Source of the DNA: Chara braunii
Lineage: Eukaryota > Streptophyta > Charophyceae > Charales > Characeae
Reading direction: 5' to 3'
Assembly (NCBI GenBank): GCA_003427395.1
Contig: BFEA01000066.1
Span: 3,921,436-3,985,435, forward strand
Length of the DNA stretch: 64,000 bases
This document shows, in pieces, positions 1 through 12,240 of this stretch. Made by a program: the position numbers and the translations under genes. Below the pieces are notes generated by a model. That model did not search any database. It had not been told where the DNA came from and saw nothing but the letters and a program-made list of their open reading frames with translations. Each line of letters begins with the position of its first letter. Position 1 is the stretch's first letter.

Positions 1-845
1 TCAAGCAAAATGACTAAGTAAGATGCCGAAAATCCCGAAGTGTATTTCGGTGACGAAACCCCGAATACACGTCGAGATATAGTATACTAGATCAAGCAAA
101 ATGACTAAGTAAAATCTCGAAAATCCTGAAGTGTATTTCAATAACGAAATCTCGAATACACGTCAGGATATAATATGCTAGATCAAGCAAAATGACTAAC
201 TTAAATCCCGAAAATCCCGAAGTGTATTTCGGTAACGAAATCCCGAATCCTCGTCGGGATACAATATGTTAGATCAAGCAAAATGACTAAGTAAAATCCC
301 GAAAATCTCGAAGTGTATTTCGGTAACGAAACACCGAATAGACGTCGGGATATAATATGTTAGATCAAACAAAATGACTAAGTAAAATGCCGAAAATCCC
401 AGAAATCCCGAAGTGTATTTCGGTAACGAAACACCGAATACACGTCGGGATAGATCAAACAAAATCACTAAGTAAAATCCCGAATTGCATTTCAGTAACG
501 AAACACCGAATACGCGTCGGGATATAATATGTTAGATCAAGCAAAATTACTTAGTGAAATCTCAAAAATCTCGAAGTGTATTTCAGTAACAAAACACCAA
601 ATACACATCGGGATATATTATGTTGGATTAAGCAAAATGACTAAGTAAAATCCCGAAAATCCCGAAGTGTATTTCGGTAACGAAATCCGGAATACACGTT
701 GGGATATTATATGCTAGATCAAGCAAAATAACTAAGTAAAATCCTGAAAATCCCGAAGTGTATTTCGGCAACGAAACACCGAATACACATCGGGATATAA
801 TATGTTAGATCAAGCAAAATGACTAAGTAAATCCTGAAGTGTATT
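1..845. repeat. 91-bp tandem satellite, about 9.3 monomers, open to the left
   Basis: Monomers beginning TCAAGCAAAATGACTAAGTA start at 1, 92, 183, 274, 365, 455, 537, 628, 719 and 810, giving a 91-bp period with one shortened unit (455-536). The array is already running at base 1, so its true length is unknown. It stops abruptly near 845. Each monomer holds an imperfect inverted repeat: ATCCCGAAGTGTATTTCGG on the left and CCGAATACACGTCGGGAT on the right, which pair over about 17 bp with one mismatch and one bulge around a short loop. Differences between monomers are scattered point changes. Similar-sized hairpin satellites occur in heterochromatin, but nothing here fixes its chromosomal role. 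It is not a CRISPR array: there are no unique spacers. Confidence 0.93.
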
Positions 846-2010
846 GTCACTTAATGGATGTGTTTGTCTTCGGTATACTATATATAAGACTCTTTTCACT
901 ATACATTCGGCGGAATATATAACCTCCATTAACTATCTCTCGGTGGAGCGGCGGGGGAAATAGCTGCGGGCTGCACGTAAGCTGCGGTAGAAGAGGTCAC
1001 AGCAACCGATGGAGTAGGAAGGAGGTAGGATGGGGGAGGAGCGGGTGTAGGGCGAGGGAAGCGAGCTTGCATGGATGGTAGAGAAGATGGAGAAGGGGGT
1101 CACCTGTGAGGGTAGGGTTGGTAGAAGACGTAAGAGGGCGAAGTCGACCCGGGTCTGGGCAAGCTCGGCCTCAAGACAGACGCAGATCGAGTGAGTAGTA
1201 GGAGTAGGAGGAGGGAAAATAGATGCACGAGCGGCGCAGGGTTTCACATAAGGGGGAAATCCAAGTAGTGTTGTGGTCGTGCGAAGGGGAGGGAGAAGAG
1301 GGCCACCCGGAAACGCTGAGACCGTGACACGGTGCTGTGGTCTCGTGGCCGTAGTGACCGGATTCTAGGCGTGTGTGCCCGTAGAGTGAGGGAAGGCCGG
1401 ACCCGTAGAGGCCGTCATGCTAGGAGCGTAGACGGTCACCAGGATGGTCGGGTCGGGGGCAGCGGAGGAGGAAGCTCCACCGTGGCCACCACGTCGGAGG
1501 ACTGGGAACCCGGACTGGGAGCTAGGAGAAGAGACAGTTAGGAGAGGAAGGACAGGCAGCGTCCTGGAGTTGCCGCATGCCAGCGGCAAGAGTCGCCGCC
1601 TCCGTTTGTAAGGGCGCAAGGTCGCCAGTTACGCCTGGATGGGCGCGAGGAGGGAGGTGAGTAGAGTGTGCAGATCCCCCTGGGGCTGATGGCACTGGCC
1701 CGGCGGCATGGGTGTGGAGCCCAGTGCCAAGGTCGTCGCCGCACTGGCGACTTATAACACGTCGTCAGCCATAGGGAGGTGACGGGCCGGACTTGAGAGG
1801 GCCAGAGGAGGTCCGAGTGAGCGGAGAGCGTAGGGGGGGTTCTGCGGTAGAAACCGACGGCCAACGCTAATGGGAGAGTAGGGGGGTTAGGAGAACCCTA
1901 AACCCTACGAAAACCCTAAGAAAACCCTAACCGAAGTTTGGGTGGTTAGGGGTAGGGTAGCGGTGTCGAGCGCATCGACTCCCGCCTTTTTTTTGTGAAA
2001 AGCGGGAGCC
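846..2010. other. gene-free stretch, G-rich in its middle part
   Basis: No supported gene. The 60-108-codon open frames here are Pro/Ser/Arg-rich, overlap one another on both strands and follow the local purine skew. A TATA-like run (CTATATATAAGA) lies near 880-893, just right of the satellite, but nothing downstream of it looks coding. Confidence 0.5.
1894..1930. repeat. short interstitial telomere-like run
   Basis: Four AACCCTAA-type units occur within 37 bp (AACCCTAAACCCTA, then two AAAACCCTAA units). This is the plant-type telomere motif in degenerate form. It is too short and too impure to be a chromosome end. Plant 5' gene regions also carry such telo-box motifs, but no gene follows here. 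Confidence 0.45.
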
Positions 2011-2430
2011 CTGGCGACCATGTCACGCAGGAGTTTAACAAAAACAAAATTCACAGACAACTCGAGAACGACACCTAACTAATCCCGTGAGCCGTCGAGA
2101 CGGCCGCGGTTGCGTCGTCCCTTCGCCGCTTCAGCCGGGTGCGCCAGCTGTCCATCCCGCGGTCCCCTACAACAGGATAGGTTTCCGCGGGGCACAACTT
2201 ACCTCCCCTAAGGGGCTGTCACCACCCTTAGGGGCGTATCCCTACCGAGCTACTGACCCACGTGCGAAAGTTTTTAAATGCACTTGCAGAGGTAGGTCAG
2301 TCGAGGGTGTTTGCTCGTTCGCTGTAGTATAGATACGCTTGGTTAACGCCAAGGGTAATGATCTCCTAATACGAAGTGGACGCCGGTCGATTAGGACAGT
2401 CTCAACCAAGCATGAAACCCAAATCTTCCT
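2011..2430 (-). mobile_element. diverged 3'-end fragment of the giant LTR family
   Basis: By eye this aligns with the terminal 350-400 bp of solo LTR A (19409-19800) in the same minus orientation. Shared blocks include CACGCAGGAGTT, GTGCGCCAG, CCCCTACAACAGGATA-like and GGGGCGTATCCC-like stretches. The LTR leader hairpin is present with a perfect 10-bp stem, CCCCTAAGGG (2205-2214) and CCCTTAGGGG (2225-2234). Beside it lies the complement of the conserved GAGGTAAGT donor (2197-2205). The extreme terminus is missing and the fragment fades near 2430. It is an old relic that gives an extra sequence for comparing the hairpin. Confidence 0.7.
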
Positions 2431-5100
2431 AGTCCCTTAGACACACCGTCAAAAGAAAATTGAAACATCCACATATTATTACATCGAAAAAAATCGACCG
2501 TAGTCAGTAGAATGCACATCCAATCTGTAATGATGACGAAAGGGTTCAATTCATCACCTCATACATCCAATAACACAAGATCAGAAAACAATCCGACCGC
2601 CTCGGGTCGAACTCCACAATACAGTCATACAACCTCAAACGAGGAGTTGGCTTTCGAAAATAACCTTAATGCAGCCGACAAGGTAGTCGGCTGCCCTAGA
2701 TTTGACTTGATGAGATGTGTTGCCAAAGTCATTCATTTCAACCTACCGCCGACCTAAGATTCGAAACGCAAACATCCATCTCCATATGTTCTCAATCTTC
2801 TTGGATAACAGGTTGCTTTACGAATGATTCTTGATCAGGGGAATTGCTTGAAGTGTTACATGCCTCTCCCTCTCGGAAGTGGTCTGGGGTACTCCTCCTT
2901 GTCCGAGCACAAGACTCGCACCTCAGAAGTCGGGCCGTCTGCATCGAATCAACAAAGTACCCTCTTGTAGAATGGTCCACTCTGAGTCGATAACAGGGTC
3001 GACTCCTAAAGCAAAGAACCCGCCCCAGATACTTCCTAGAGATAAAAGATGTGTCTACTGCATGCAGCTTTCATGTATTTTCCATTTCTCCTAAGTCGAG
3101 GGTAACCTAGACGAAAAGAATTCAGGAAAGGTAAAGAACAAGAATCATTTTGACATGTATAGGTAGATAAGGTCATTCGGGATAGAAAGGGTCTTTCCTC
3201 AAGAAACAGCTAGAACAAATTAACTTTGTCTTCTTTATTTAAAACCATTTGTACGGCACTCCCTCGATTAACTATTTTCAAAATGACACGTTTTCTTTTG
3301 ACAAACAGGCAGGTAGTAAGCAGAAGGAAGACAAAAAAAATTTTTTGTCCCAAATAGGCATAAATCAAACTACTTGGTAGTTATCCTTCTACCTACCTGC
3401 ACAACATGCAAGGACAACAGGTTCAAGAGAAACCCAGTGCAATTGCATACTCAAGTCAGACTTCTCCATTCACATGCATGATTCCCACAACTTTACCCTA
3501 CCTTTTCTTTCGAACATTCAAAACAAACAGGGTCAAGCAAACTGCGGGTTCACACAGGAGTGAAGAGATATCTGAGTCATTCTACCGACCTTGAGTGAAA
3601 TTTGATTCGGCTCACTCAAGAAAGCCGAGTAAAACTCCAATCAAAAGAAAATGATCGCCGCTGAATATGAAAATATTCTGCTCACAAAACTGTGTGACTC
3701 ACAACTCCACATGTTGTGGCCTTCCTCCTGAATCATGGTCCACGTCCTCTTTCAAGTGCCCGATCACACCAAGGTTGGGTCCACTTGGATGTCTGAATGA
3801 GATGACCCTCAAAGAGGGTTCACCCATGATCAAGTCTCATGTCATCCCAACATCCTGTGTCGTCCTAGCACAGTCTCAATTACACCTTCACCACCAAAGA
3901 TACTTCCCAACCAACTGCAAGTCCTTGCCGCCTCCCATCACCATGTTCGCTGACAATAGCCACACCAACATGCCAGTCCCGATCACAACAATCAGTCCCA
4001 CCTAGTCCCAAAATGGTCCCAGATGGTCTCAATGCAGTGCCACAGCATCGCCACAATACTAGATGGTTTAAAACTCGAAACCGCTTGCACTGCGCGCCGC
4101 AAAAAAAATAAAGGTGACCCCCGACGAAACCCGCAGGTGTCGCGAGCCCCATAATTACTTCGCCACGTGCATCCACTCTGCACTTTCTTCATGCCGTCGA
4201 CCCACGCACCACTGCCGCATAGTCCCAACCACGGACCAGCGTCAGTCCAAACCTCCAGGCCACACTAGGATCCACCATAACCGCCGCACGCCACAAAAAT
4301 AACGGTGGACCGCTGCTTGCTACGCCATTACCGGTACTATGCCGCCGTGCGGCGGCCGTGCGGCGTCACCGCCTAATCACACACCAAAACAAAAACGGCT
4401 TCACCTCACTGTAAAATTCTGGCAGCACTGCCGCCGTTACCGTGCCTCCAAACGGACAGTACTTCCCCTTAAAACAATTGTCACCGAGTCAAATTTTCGT
4501 CAGCGTAGCCCCACCGAATACACTGTCGTTGCCGTGCCTCTGACCAAACAACACCTCCCCACACTTACATTAAAAAAAACTAGGTAGCAAATCCGGATAT
4601 CCAGCTGGCCAATTTTATCTTGAATTCTCAATTCCGAATGAAAATTCCGGATTAATTCTGGATATGGAAAATCCGGCCCTGCGCAAAAAAAGAACAATTA
4701 CCGAAAAAAATATAATTCAAAAAAATCTGGAGAAAAAGTATGTTGTTCATACCGATGATACAAACCACTTTTGGTTTGAAGCCATCTTTGATATCTCAAC
4801 AGATAAGAACATAAAAAATAAAACAAAAAAAAAATAATATTTAGATAAAAAGTTATAGAACGAACATCCCCCTCTAAACCTCTTTATTCCTTATCTTACC
4901 CCCTTTGAACCCTTCCATGACTTATCACGCTTTTTATGAAATAGAAACATAGTTCCACTGTATTTTGCATGTGTAATATCACCTTTTTTTTTTTTTTTTT
5001 CGCTTTTTTTTGGCTATTTTTTTAATAATCCGGATTTCCGGATAATTATAATCCCCGATAATCCGGCGAAATAAGTCGTGGTACCTAGAAAAAAAAAACA
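2431..5100. other. no gene recognised; AT-rich towards the right
   Basis: Open frames here reach 112 codons (3667-4005 plus) but show no recognisable motif, and overlapping frames of similar length exist on the other strand (3880-4176, 3992-4228). From about 4590 the sequence is AT-rich with homopolymers (A/T runs at 4690-5000) and has a patch of ATCCGGATAT-like repeats at 4591-4680 and 5030-5060 (TCCGGAT is an inverted repeat). It may be old transposon debris. I see no promoter or RNA gene. Confidence 0.4.
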
Positions 5101-6640
5101 TCAGTGCCTCGCTGCAAATCCGGCAGCACCTTCCCTTAGGAAGGTCTTGACGCCGCAGCGACAGTCCTGCAGCATAACCCCACTAAAATATGTACCGCTT
5201 GCCGCACCGTCCGGACCTTGACGCAGCCTTACCGCCGCAGCACCAGCCCACACACACAGCACACGCACAAGGGTGGGGCAAAAAGCTCCCAGCCCTTGGC
5301 TATGGTTGCCTCCCTTCTCACTCTCCATCTTTCTGCAGACCTCCACTCCACCAGCAGCATCTCCTCCGGCAACACGGCCCCTCACCAACAACATGCAGCA
5401 GCCAACCAACATTCACTCAAGTGAATGCCGCAGCAGCACTGCCACAAGAGTGAGGCTGCTGGGCGGAGTGCTGACTTTTATAGCTAGCTGATGGTTGTGG
5501 GCAGCTGCTTTGCACACAACCTGGCAAAAATTCGTCAGTGCTCCTGACCCTTGATCTAAATCAACGATTAGGAGCTAGGAGCCTTGGTTTTCCCCCAAGG
5601 AACCAAGGTCATCCATTCCCGGAAGCATCTTGCCTTGCCCGCAGGCCACATTCTCCAGGAAATGGTTGTACCCAGCCAGACTGCATCCTGTTCAAGAAAA
5701 TGAACAGGCGCAGTCTCTTCACCCTTAGAACCTTCTAGCCCTAGACCTAATCCGCGGTCGCGACAACGTACGTGGTCGTCATTTTTTTTTTCCCCCCCCT
5801 CATTTTCCCTGTGAGTGGCAGTTCGTTGTTCTGGACGAACTGCCACCCCGTCACTTCACAGGGTCAACGAGAGTCAAGCTCCACAGAGCTTCCTTCCCTA
5901 GATCCGTGCCCCGTACCTGAGCGCAAACGGTGCCAGGTTCGGGCGCGCCTAAAGTCCGTAGCCCGTTTCAAAAACGAACGGGCGCAGGCAGGTGGTACAC
6001 CGAGGAAGGAGGAACAACAAAAGAAGCGAAGAAAGGAAAAAATCTAATGAAAATCCGAAGAGAAAAGAAGAAAAAAAAGATAAAAAGCAGAGAAAGAAAA
6101 AAAAACAACCGGACTCACCTGATTTTGTTGATGAAAATTTGTCGAAACAGTCAGGTACCGTAATGCCCCCCCCAACGGGCACAACCACTTTGGCTGAAAC
6201 GGTGCAACGCAATCCAACAAGCATAGCCCCAGTAGTGACGCAACAACTATGGCTGGCCGACGGTGCATCCGCCCGCGTTCGGGCCGAAGATTCATTCCGA
6301 TTTTGCTCATCCTAAAAGAAAGAATACACATTTCGTAAAAAACTGAATTTTTTTTTAAAAAGTGAACTATTTCGAATGTGAATGAATACACTGTACATGG
6401 GCCAATAGGGCCTTATGCGGCACTTTAAGTGAGGATATATGGTCAGTATATGTAGTGTTGATCGGGTGAATGTTGTGGTGGGGCGTTTTGAGCCCTTCGT
6501 ACATGAATAGTCGTTATTAAATGGGAATTAACAGTCTATAAAATGGGTTCCCGTCCTGTCCTAGCTAGGTACAGGAAACGACACTGCACAACATAAAAGA
6601 GCACTCGGACGGGAACCTTAATGCCAGGCTGATGTTAGGT
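5101..6640. other. no gene recognised; contains isolated LTR-type motifs
   Basis: C-rich then A-rich sequence without a credible gene. At 5121-5150 a single unit resembles the LTR hairpin-array monomer: GGCAGCACC-type flank, then a perfect 7-bp stem ACCTTCC (5128-5134) and GGAAGGT (5139-5145) around CTTA. At 6284-6320 a block matching GAAGATTCATTCCG then TTGCTCATCCTA occurs, the same block repeated at 44.3-45.5 kb and in LTR B near 31560. 6000-6110 is an A/G-rich low-complexity run; the Lys/Arg-rich ORFs over it are composition artefacts. Confidence 0.5.
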
Positions 6641-6699
6641 CGTGATCTGTTTGGTGACTGACCACCTTCAAGAAGTGTCAGACCACCTTCAAGAAGTGT

Positions 6700-7420
6700 C
6701 GAACAGTCGTTGGTGATGGTTATGGATTTCTTTCCCACAGGTTATCAGTTGTCGGTGCGGATTGCCATTAGCACTCTTAGGGAACCTTGATGATGACTGT
6801 GGATTTGTTTCCCGCAGATTATCAGTTGTTGGGCAGTCTTTGATGCTGAAGTCCGCTACTAACGCTAGTCTGGTGGGTCTGCGGTTGGCCTTCCTGTCGG
6901 ACCTGGATCTGTTTTGAGCAGAGTTTCTCACTCCACAAACAGAATTGAACTCCAGTACCTGCAGGTTATCAGTTGTTGGGCAGTCCTTGATGCCCAATCG
7001 CAACTGACGCCAGGTTTGTGAGTAAGTGGTGGGCCTTCCTGTTGGACCTGGATCTGTTTCGAGGAGAGTTTCGCACTCCACAAACAGAATTGAACTCCAG
7101 ATCCCGCAGGTTATCCATTGTTGGGCAGTTTTTGATGCTCAATTGAAACTGGGGCTAGGTTGGTGGGTCTGCAGTCGGCCTTCCTGTTGGAACAGGATCT
7201 GTTTCGAGCAGAGTTTCACACGCCACAAACAGAATTGAACTCCAGGTCCCGCAGGTTATCAGTTGTTGGGCAGTCTTTGATGCTCAATCGCAACTGGGGC
7301 TAGGTCAGTGGGTCTGTGGTGGGCTTTCCTGTTGGACCTGGATCTGTTTCGAGCAGGTTATCAGTTGTTGGGCAGTCTTTGATACTCAATCGCAATTGGG
7401 GCTAGGTTGTTGGTCGTTTC
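6700..7420. repeat. about 145-bp tandem repeat, 5-6 copies
   Basis: The block GCAGGTTATCAGTTGTTGGG recurs with the core TTATC at 6742, 6819, 6966, 7111, 7256 and 7358. Full units are 145-147 bp; the first and last are shortened. Units share GTTGGACCTGGATCTG, GCAGAGTTTC and CAGAATTGAACTCCAG. One further copy lies at 11486-11640. The 6689-7081 minus frame of 130 codons comes from repeated units staying in phase and shows no protein hallmark. Confidence 0.88.
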
Positions 7421-9770
7421 TGCTGAATGACATATAAGCAAAGTGTGAGTGAACTCTCTTTGAAGTGGATTGCTCAGGGTTAACACCGCAAGTGCGAGTG
7501 AACTCGTACTTAGATGGAGGGCTAGGTGCGCATTCCATCAGCGTGGTGATTTAATATGGACGCTGGCTTGTCATTTGTATATTCCCGGATAAAATTGTTA
7601 TCACATCTTTGCATCGACAAATCCATAACATAGATTCGTAACATTCACTCTTGTCACTGCAAACATCGATCCCGTCCTTGACATTTTCATCGAAAACATC
7701 CATGCAGACCGACGTCGCAGTACACCATCGAAGCATGTGTCGAGGCAGAACACCAGACGGTGACCTAAATCAGAGCCGAGGCAGTTGCTAGATTTTGCCA
7801 ATGAAGAAGCGAAAGAGATGCGTCGACTTATTGAGAACCACAAAATTGGCCAACGCAACGAAAACAACACTGGGTCGAAAGAGGGTGGAGAAGAAAATGA
7901 CATTTGAAGTGTATAGCCGACCTTGGACCGAATGGGAAACCTTGCTCGGCACCCTTCACGAAATTTCCGCTCGAAATGGTCGATGCGTAGACAAGTCTCA
8001 GATTGAAAATTCGGATGAATCCGAGGCACCTAGCACCATGGTATTTGCATGCCCGCAGTGTGTGAGGTCCTTATATGGGATGCATCCGAGACGCTAATGT
8101 ATCCAGTGGGGGCCAACAGTACTACATGTATGCATCGCCGAGCACCCATCGGCATGTATACAAGCAATGGAAGTGATCACGAGCCTTTTGCGTCGGGTAG
8201 AAATGACCACCTTCACGAAGTGCCAAACAGTCAGCGTCCAGAGTTCTCGAGTGCTAAAAACATTCTTAGGGGACCTTGCGGTCGTGTTCAGAACTTATTG
8301 GCGTAGCACTAGGTGCTCACCAAACAGTTCTGGATGTCGATTGTATCGACACATCATATGATGCTTACAAGCAAGAAGTGGCTGATTGCAGCACCTTCTA
8401 CCCCGTGTGGATCTTTGAGAGCAAATTTGACGCAATCCACCGTTAGATCCATTTCGGAGAGGGGGACATGCCATCCTGCCACTGTTTACTGTAGTCATCA
8501 CGTGGGAGTCGACGACGCGAGGAACCGACAATGAACACTTTTAGGGAACTTTGCGACCGTGTTTGAAACTTATTGGCGTAGCACTAGATGCTCACCAAGC
8601 AGTTCTGGATGTCGGTTATATGGACACATCATATGATGCCTTACAAGCAAACAGTGGTCGGATGTCGGCCCCCATCCCCGGTGTGGATCTTTGAGAGCAG
8701 ATTTGACGCAATCCATCGTTAGATCCACATCGGAGAGGCGGACCAGTCATCCTGTCGCGGTTTAGTGTAGTCATCATATGGGCGTCGACTACGCAAGGAC
8801 CCGACGATGTTCCAATTGGGACGTGCTCTTGCTTCGTGATGTGCAGGTGCTTACCGGCGGTGCTTTCGATCCCCTCCTTGACAGGAGCATCTTTTATCGA
8901 AAATATTCATGCATTCCATGACATGAAGATGAGAGATCAAAACATTTGCAAGGTCACTATTATGAAAGTCGATAGAGATGGAGAGAGAGAAACATTTGCA
9001 GGTTTCTTGTTATTTTTCTAAAGGTCAAGTTGAAGCAAAGTGCGAGGGAATTGCTCGGGGTTCAAACCACAAGTGCGAATGAACTCACACTTAGATGGAG
9101 AGCTAGGTGCGCACATCATCGGCGTGGTGATTTAATATGGATGTTGGCTTGTCAATTGTATATTCCCGGATGAAAATATCATCAAATCTTTGCATTGACA
9201 AATCCATAACATAGATTCATAATAGTTATTTTTGTCACTACAAACATCGATCCCCTCCTTGATATGAACATTTTTTCATCGAAAACATCCATACATCCCC
9301 TGACATGAAGATGAGAGATCGAAACACTTGCAAGATCACTATTATGAAAGTCGGAGGGATGGACGGAGGGAAACACTTGCAATTGCCTGTTTTTTTCTAA
9401 AGGTCAAGTTGAAGCAAAGTGCGAGTGAACTCTCACCTAAGTGGATTGCTCGGGGTTCACACCACAAGTGCGAGTAAACTCACACTTAGATGGAGAGCTA
9501 GGTGAGCACACCACTTAAGTAGATTGCTCGGGGTTCATACCACAAGTGCGCGTGAACTCGCACTTAGATGGAGAGCAAGGTGCGCACACCATCAGCGTGA
9601 TGATTTAATATGAACGTTGGCTTGTCATTTGTATAATCCCGGGTGAAAATATCATCAAATTTTTGCATTGAGAAGAAACATAGCATCCGTTCATAACATT
9701 AACTTTTGTCATCGCAACATCGAGATGAAAACCCTTACAACTTGACCTTTTGTTTTCCTAGAGGTCAAGT
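7421..9770. repeat. dispersed 350-400-bp repeat units, four copies, partly truncated
   Basis: Units run from a GACATATAAGCAAAGTG- or GAAGCAAAGTGCGAG-type start to TTTTCTAAAGGTCAAGTTG. Approximate copies: 7421-7740 (truncated), 8860-9026 (3' part), 9027-9410 and 9411-9770; two more are at 11641-12240. Each full unit carries a short palindrome with arms AAGTGCGAGT and ACTCGCACTT, then GCGTGGTGATTTAATATG, a TCGATCCCCTCCTTGACA block and GACATGAAGATGAGAGATC. No ORF is conserved across copies, so this looks like a non-coding element. The order of blocks is the same in every copy. Confidence 0.8.
8261..8808. repeat. 275-bp tandem duplication
   Basis: 8261-8530 and 8536-8808 are two diverged copies in direct orientation. 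Shared blocks include ACTTATTGGCGTAGCACTAG, CAGTTCTGGATGTCG, ACACATCATATGATG, GTGTGGATCTTTGAGAGCA and TTTGACGCAATCCA. The open frames over it (8167-8534) are not conserved between copies, which argues against coding. It sits between two of the 350-400-bp repeat units. Confidence 0.8.
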
Positions 9771-9925
9771 TGTACATCGCACGGAGAGTTTCAAGAAATC
9801 GTTCAATGCAAAAAATCATTCAACCGTCCGTTGAGAAGTACACAACGGTGTTCTAAAAAACCATTCACTGCAAAAAATCATTCAATCACACATTGCACAG
9901 TACAAAGAGGCTTTCCGAAAATCGC
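9771..9925. repeat. about 63-bp tandem repeat, two copies (left set)
   Basis: Units carry ATTCAATGCAAAAAATCATT followed by AGTACACA-GAGGCTTTCC-like sequence. The same family, with about four units, lies at 12236-12485 on the far side of the 10-11 kb ORF and again directly follows the 350-400-bp repeat. Confidence 0.7.
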
Positions 9926-10006
9926 AAATTACAGAACTACGAACATACTCGGTATAGGGTTTACTTGCAACTATTGTCTTTCACACCTCTCTCTATTTCT
10001 TCATAT

Positions 10007-11050
10007 CTACCATTTTCGGCTACACACATGCCTCTCACACCTCTCGCTCCTTTTCCCTTCAATACAAGGTCTGACAACCCGTCCGGATCTAGTGACATAC
10101 GGGGTTTCCCGCGGACGAGATCGTGAACCGAAGCCATACATAGCATTCATTGATGATCCATATACGTGGATCTGTGGTTCCTCGATTGTTACATTCTCTA
10201 AAAATACGGACATGGATTTCATCCTAACAAACCCTCCTGGTCGTGCTAAGGAATTCCGTATACAGTCTCGTATGTCGGACACTTTCTCTTCCACCTCATG
10301 CCACAATGAAAAATCTTTGACTTGGCCTGCTATCAATAAATCTGACCACCCATCTACATTGAGGTACCGCAACGGCACGAACTTGGACCCCTCCAGTACC
10401 ACCTCGTTCCGTGATACAAGCACAACTGCATCGATGAGTTTCCTACTTTTGTTCGAAGTAGCCACACATAGCACTCTGGCGAAAACACATTCGACAACAG
10501 TCAACCCCACAAAACAGTATGACACAGCTTGTGGAGAAATCCCGGGGCAACGGAGTGGGTACTGCTCCAAGAATGAACAATGACGAGCAAAGCCCACCAA
10601 CTCTTGTTTCCTCGAACTTCCCCAAGTTTGTGGCGAAGACCTGATGTAGTCGCAGTCGAGGTGACTGCTATAGCGGCTAATGCAGCACAGTGTTTTGCGC
10701 ATACGGGTCAGAAACTTGGGCTTGAGGACACCATAAGGCAGTGTAATGAAGATACCGGACACTAACATATTGGCAAACTTGTAATGGCTTGCCCAAGGGC
10801 AGACAAAGTCCATCGCGTTCCAATTAATGTTGCTCTAATCGTCAAGATGCCAGTTCATGTACGGGACGACGGTCATCCATGGGTCATCTTCGAAGTCCTC
10901 TCTGGTTGCTTCCTGGAGCCACGTATGACCGTTATAATACCGCACCGATTTCGCACAGGAGGAAACGTTTTTGCTAAGCGCATGTGCATCTTGGGACTCA
11001 TGCTCATGTTTGTCAACGTTCTCGACGACATTATGCACCCTAAACATCAC
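10007..11050 (-). pseudogene. decayed ORF of unknown function
   Basis: One minus-strand frame stays open from 11050 to 10007 except for a single in-frame TAG (about 10814-10820), giving pieces of 71 and 268 codons. The downstream piece is the longest minus-strand frame outside the paralogue cluster. Near its C-terminus it has the stretch TPYVTRSGRVVRP-like (written here as PYVTRSGRVVRP), followed by a basic Cys/Arg tail. TRSGR-type motifs occur in several transposon proteins, but I cannot assign a family. A competing 250-codon frame on the plus strand (9831-10583) overlaps it and is rich in Ser/Thr/His, as a shadow would be. The ORF sits between two copies of the same compound repeat module, which suggests it is cargo or the coding part of a mobile element. 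Function unknown; it could still be chance. Confidence 0.35.
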
Positions 11051-11485
11051 ACATACATATTAAACGATATATACGAACATGTAGACACTCGTAAATGAAG
11101 TTAGCAAATGATAACTCCCCTGGTGAGGTCAACACTCAGTCGTCACGTCCCGAACTGAATATTCACAAGGTTTCTACATGCTTTCAAGTACAGGTACTGT
11201 ACAAGCACACGGGCATGCAGCTCTGCACTATGTGTTCGTGTAACTGCCTTTTTTTCCCCCTAATCAAACGACATTTTCTTCATTCCTAACTTCCACTGAT
11301 GGTACATGCCTATCTAAGTTAAACTATCTTTAACACGTTTAACATCGGGATTCGTGAATACCCAACAAATGATGAAAACCCAACAAAACGTATAGACAAA
11401 GCGAAAAAAAATAAAAAACTTTCACGACAGAAAAATGTGCAATCTTTTTAGTCAAATTGTTCGGAGTCAGTGCAAAAACAAATCG

Positions 11486-11640
11486 TTCGAGGTCTGCAGT
11501 GGCCTTCCTGTCGGACCAGGATCTGTTTCGAGCAGAGTTTCGCACTCCAGAAACAAAATTGAACTTCGGGCCCCCCAGGTTATTAGTTGTTGGACAGTCT
11601 TTGTTGCGCAGTCGCAACAGGGGCTAGGTTGGTAGTCGTT
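11486..11640. repeat. single copy of the 145-bp repeat, right of the decayed ORF
   Basis: Matches the 6700-7420 units, including GATCTGTTTCGAGCAGAGTT and GTTGTTGGACAGTCTTTG, and continues into GTCGTTTCTGTTGAACGACA exactly as the left array does at 7405-7435. The junction from 145-bp repeat to 350-400-bp repeat is therefore the same on both sides of the ORF. Confidence 0.82.
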
Positions 11641-12240
11641 TCTGTTGAACGACATATAAGCAAGGTGCGAGTGAACTCTCACTTAAGTGGATTACTCGAG
11701 GTTCACACAACAAGTGCGAGTGAACTCGCACTTAGATGGAGGTAGGTGCGCACACCATAGGCGTGGTGATTTAATATGGACGTTTGCATGAACAAATCCA
11801 TAACATCGATTCATAACATTCACTCTTGGCATCGCAAACATCGATCGCCTCCTTGACATGATCATCTTTTCATTGAAAATATTCATGCATGCCATGACAT
11901 GAAGATGAGAGATCGAAACACTTGCAACATCATTATTATGAAAGTCGGAGGGATGGAGAGAGGGGAACACTTGCAAGTTGCCTGTTATTTTTCTAAAGGT
12001 CAAGTTGAAGCAAAGTGCGAGTGAACTCTTACTTAAGTGGATTGCTCGGGGTTCACATCACAAGTGCGAGTGAACTCGCAATTAGATGGAGAGCTAGTTG
12101 CGCACACCACAAGTACGAGTCATCAAATCTTTGCATGGACAACATACATAACATTCATTCATATAATTAACTTTTGTCATTGTAAACATCGAGATAAAAA
12201 CACCTGCAAGTTGCCTGGTGTTTTTCTAAAGGTCAAGTTG
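11641..12240. repeat. 350-400-bp repeat, one full and one shortened copy (right set)
   Basis: 11641-12006 is a full unit and 12007-12240 a shorter one; both end in CTAAAGGTCAAGTTG. The palindrome arms AAGTGCGAGT and ACTCGCACTT are perfect at 11712-11733 with a 2-base spacer. Orientation is the same as in the left set. Confidence 0.8.

Noticed and set aside
1-845. CRISPR-like array
   Set aside because: Whole 91-bp units are repeated with no unique spacers, in eukaryotic DNA.
5992-6315. Lys/Arg-rich ORF resembling a nuclear basic protein
   Set aside because: It comes from an A/G low-complexity run; frames on both strands are equally open.
9831-10583. 250-codon plus-strand ORF
   Set aside because: It overlaps the longer minus-strand reading at 10007-11050, begins inside the 63-bp repeats and has Ser/Thr/His-biased shadow composition. 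Strand choice is still uncertain.
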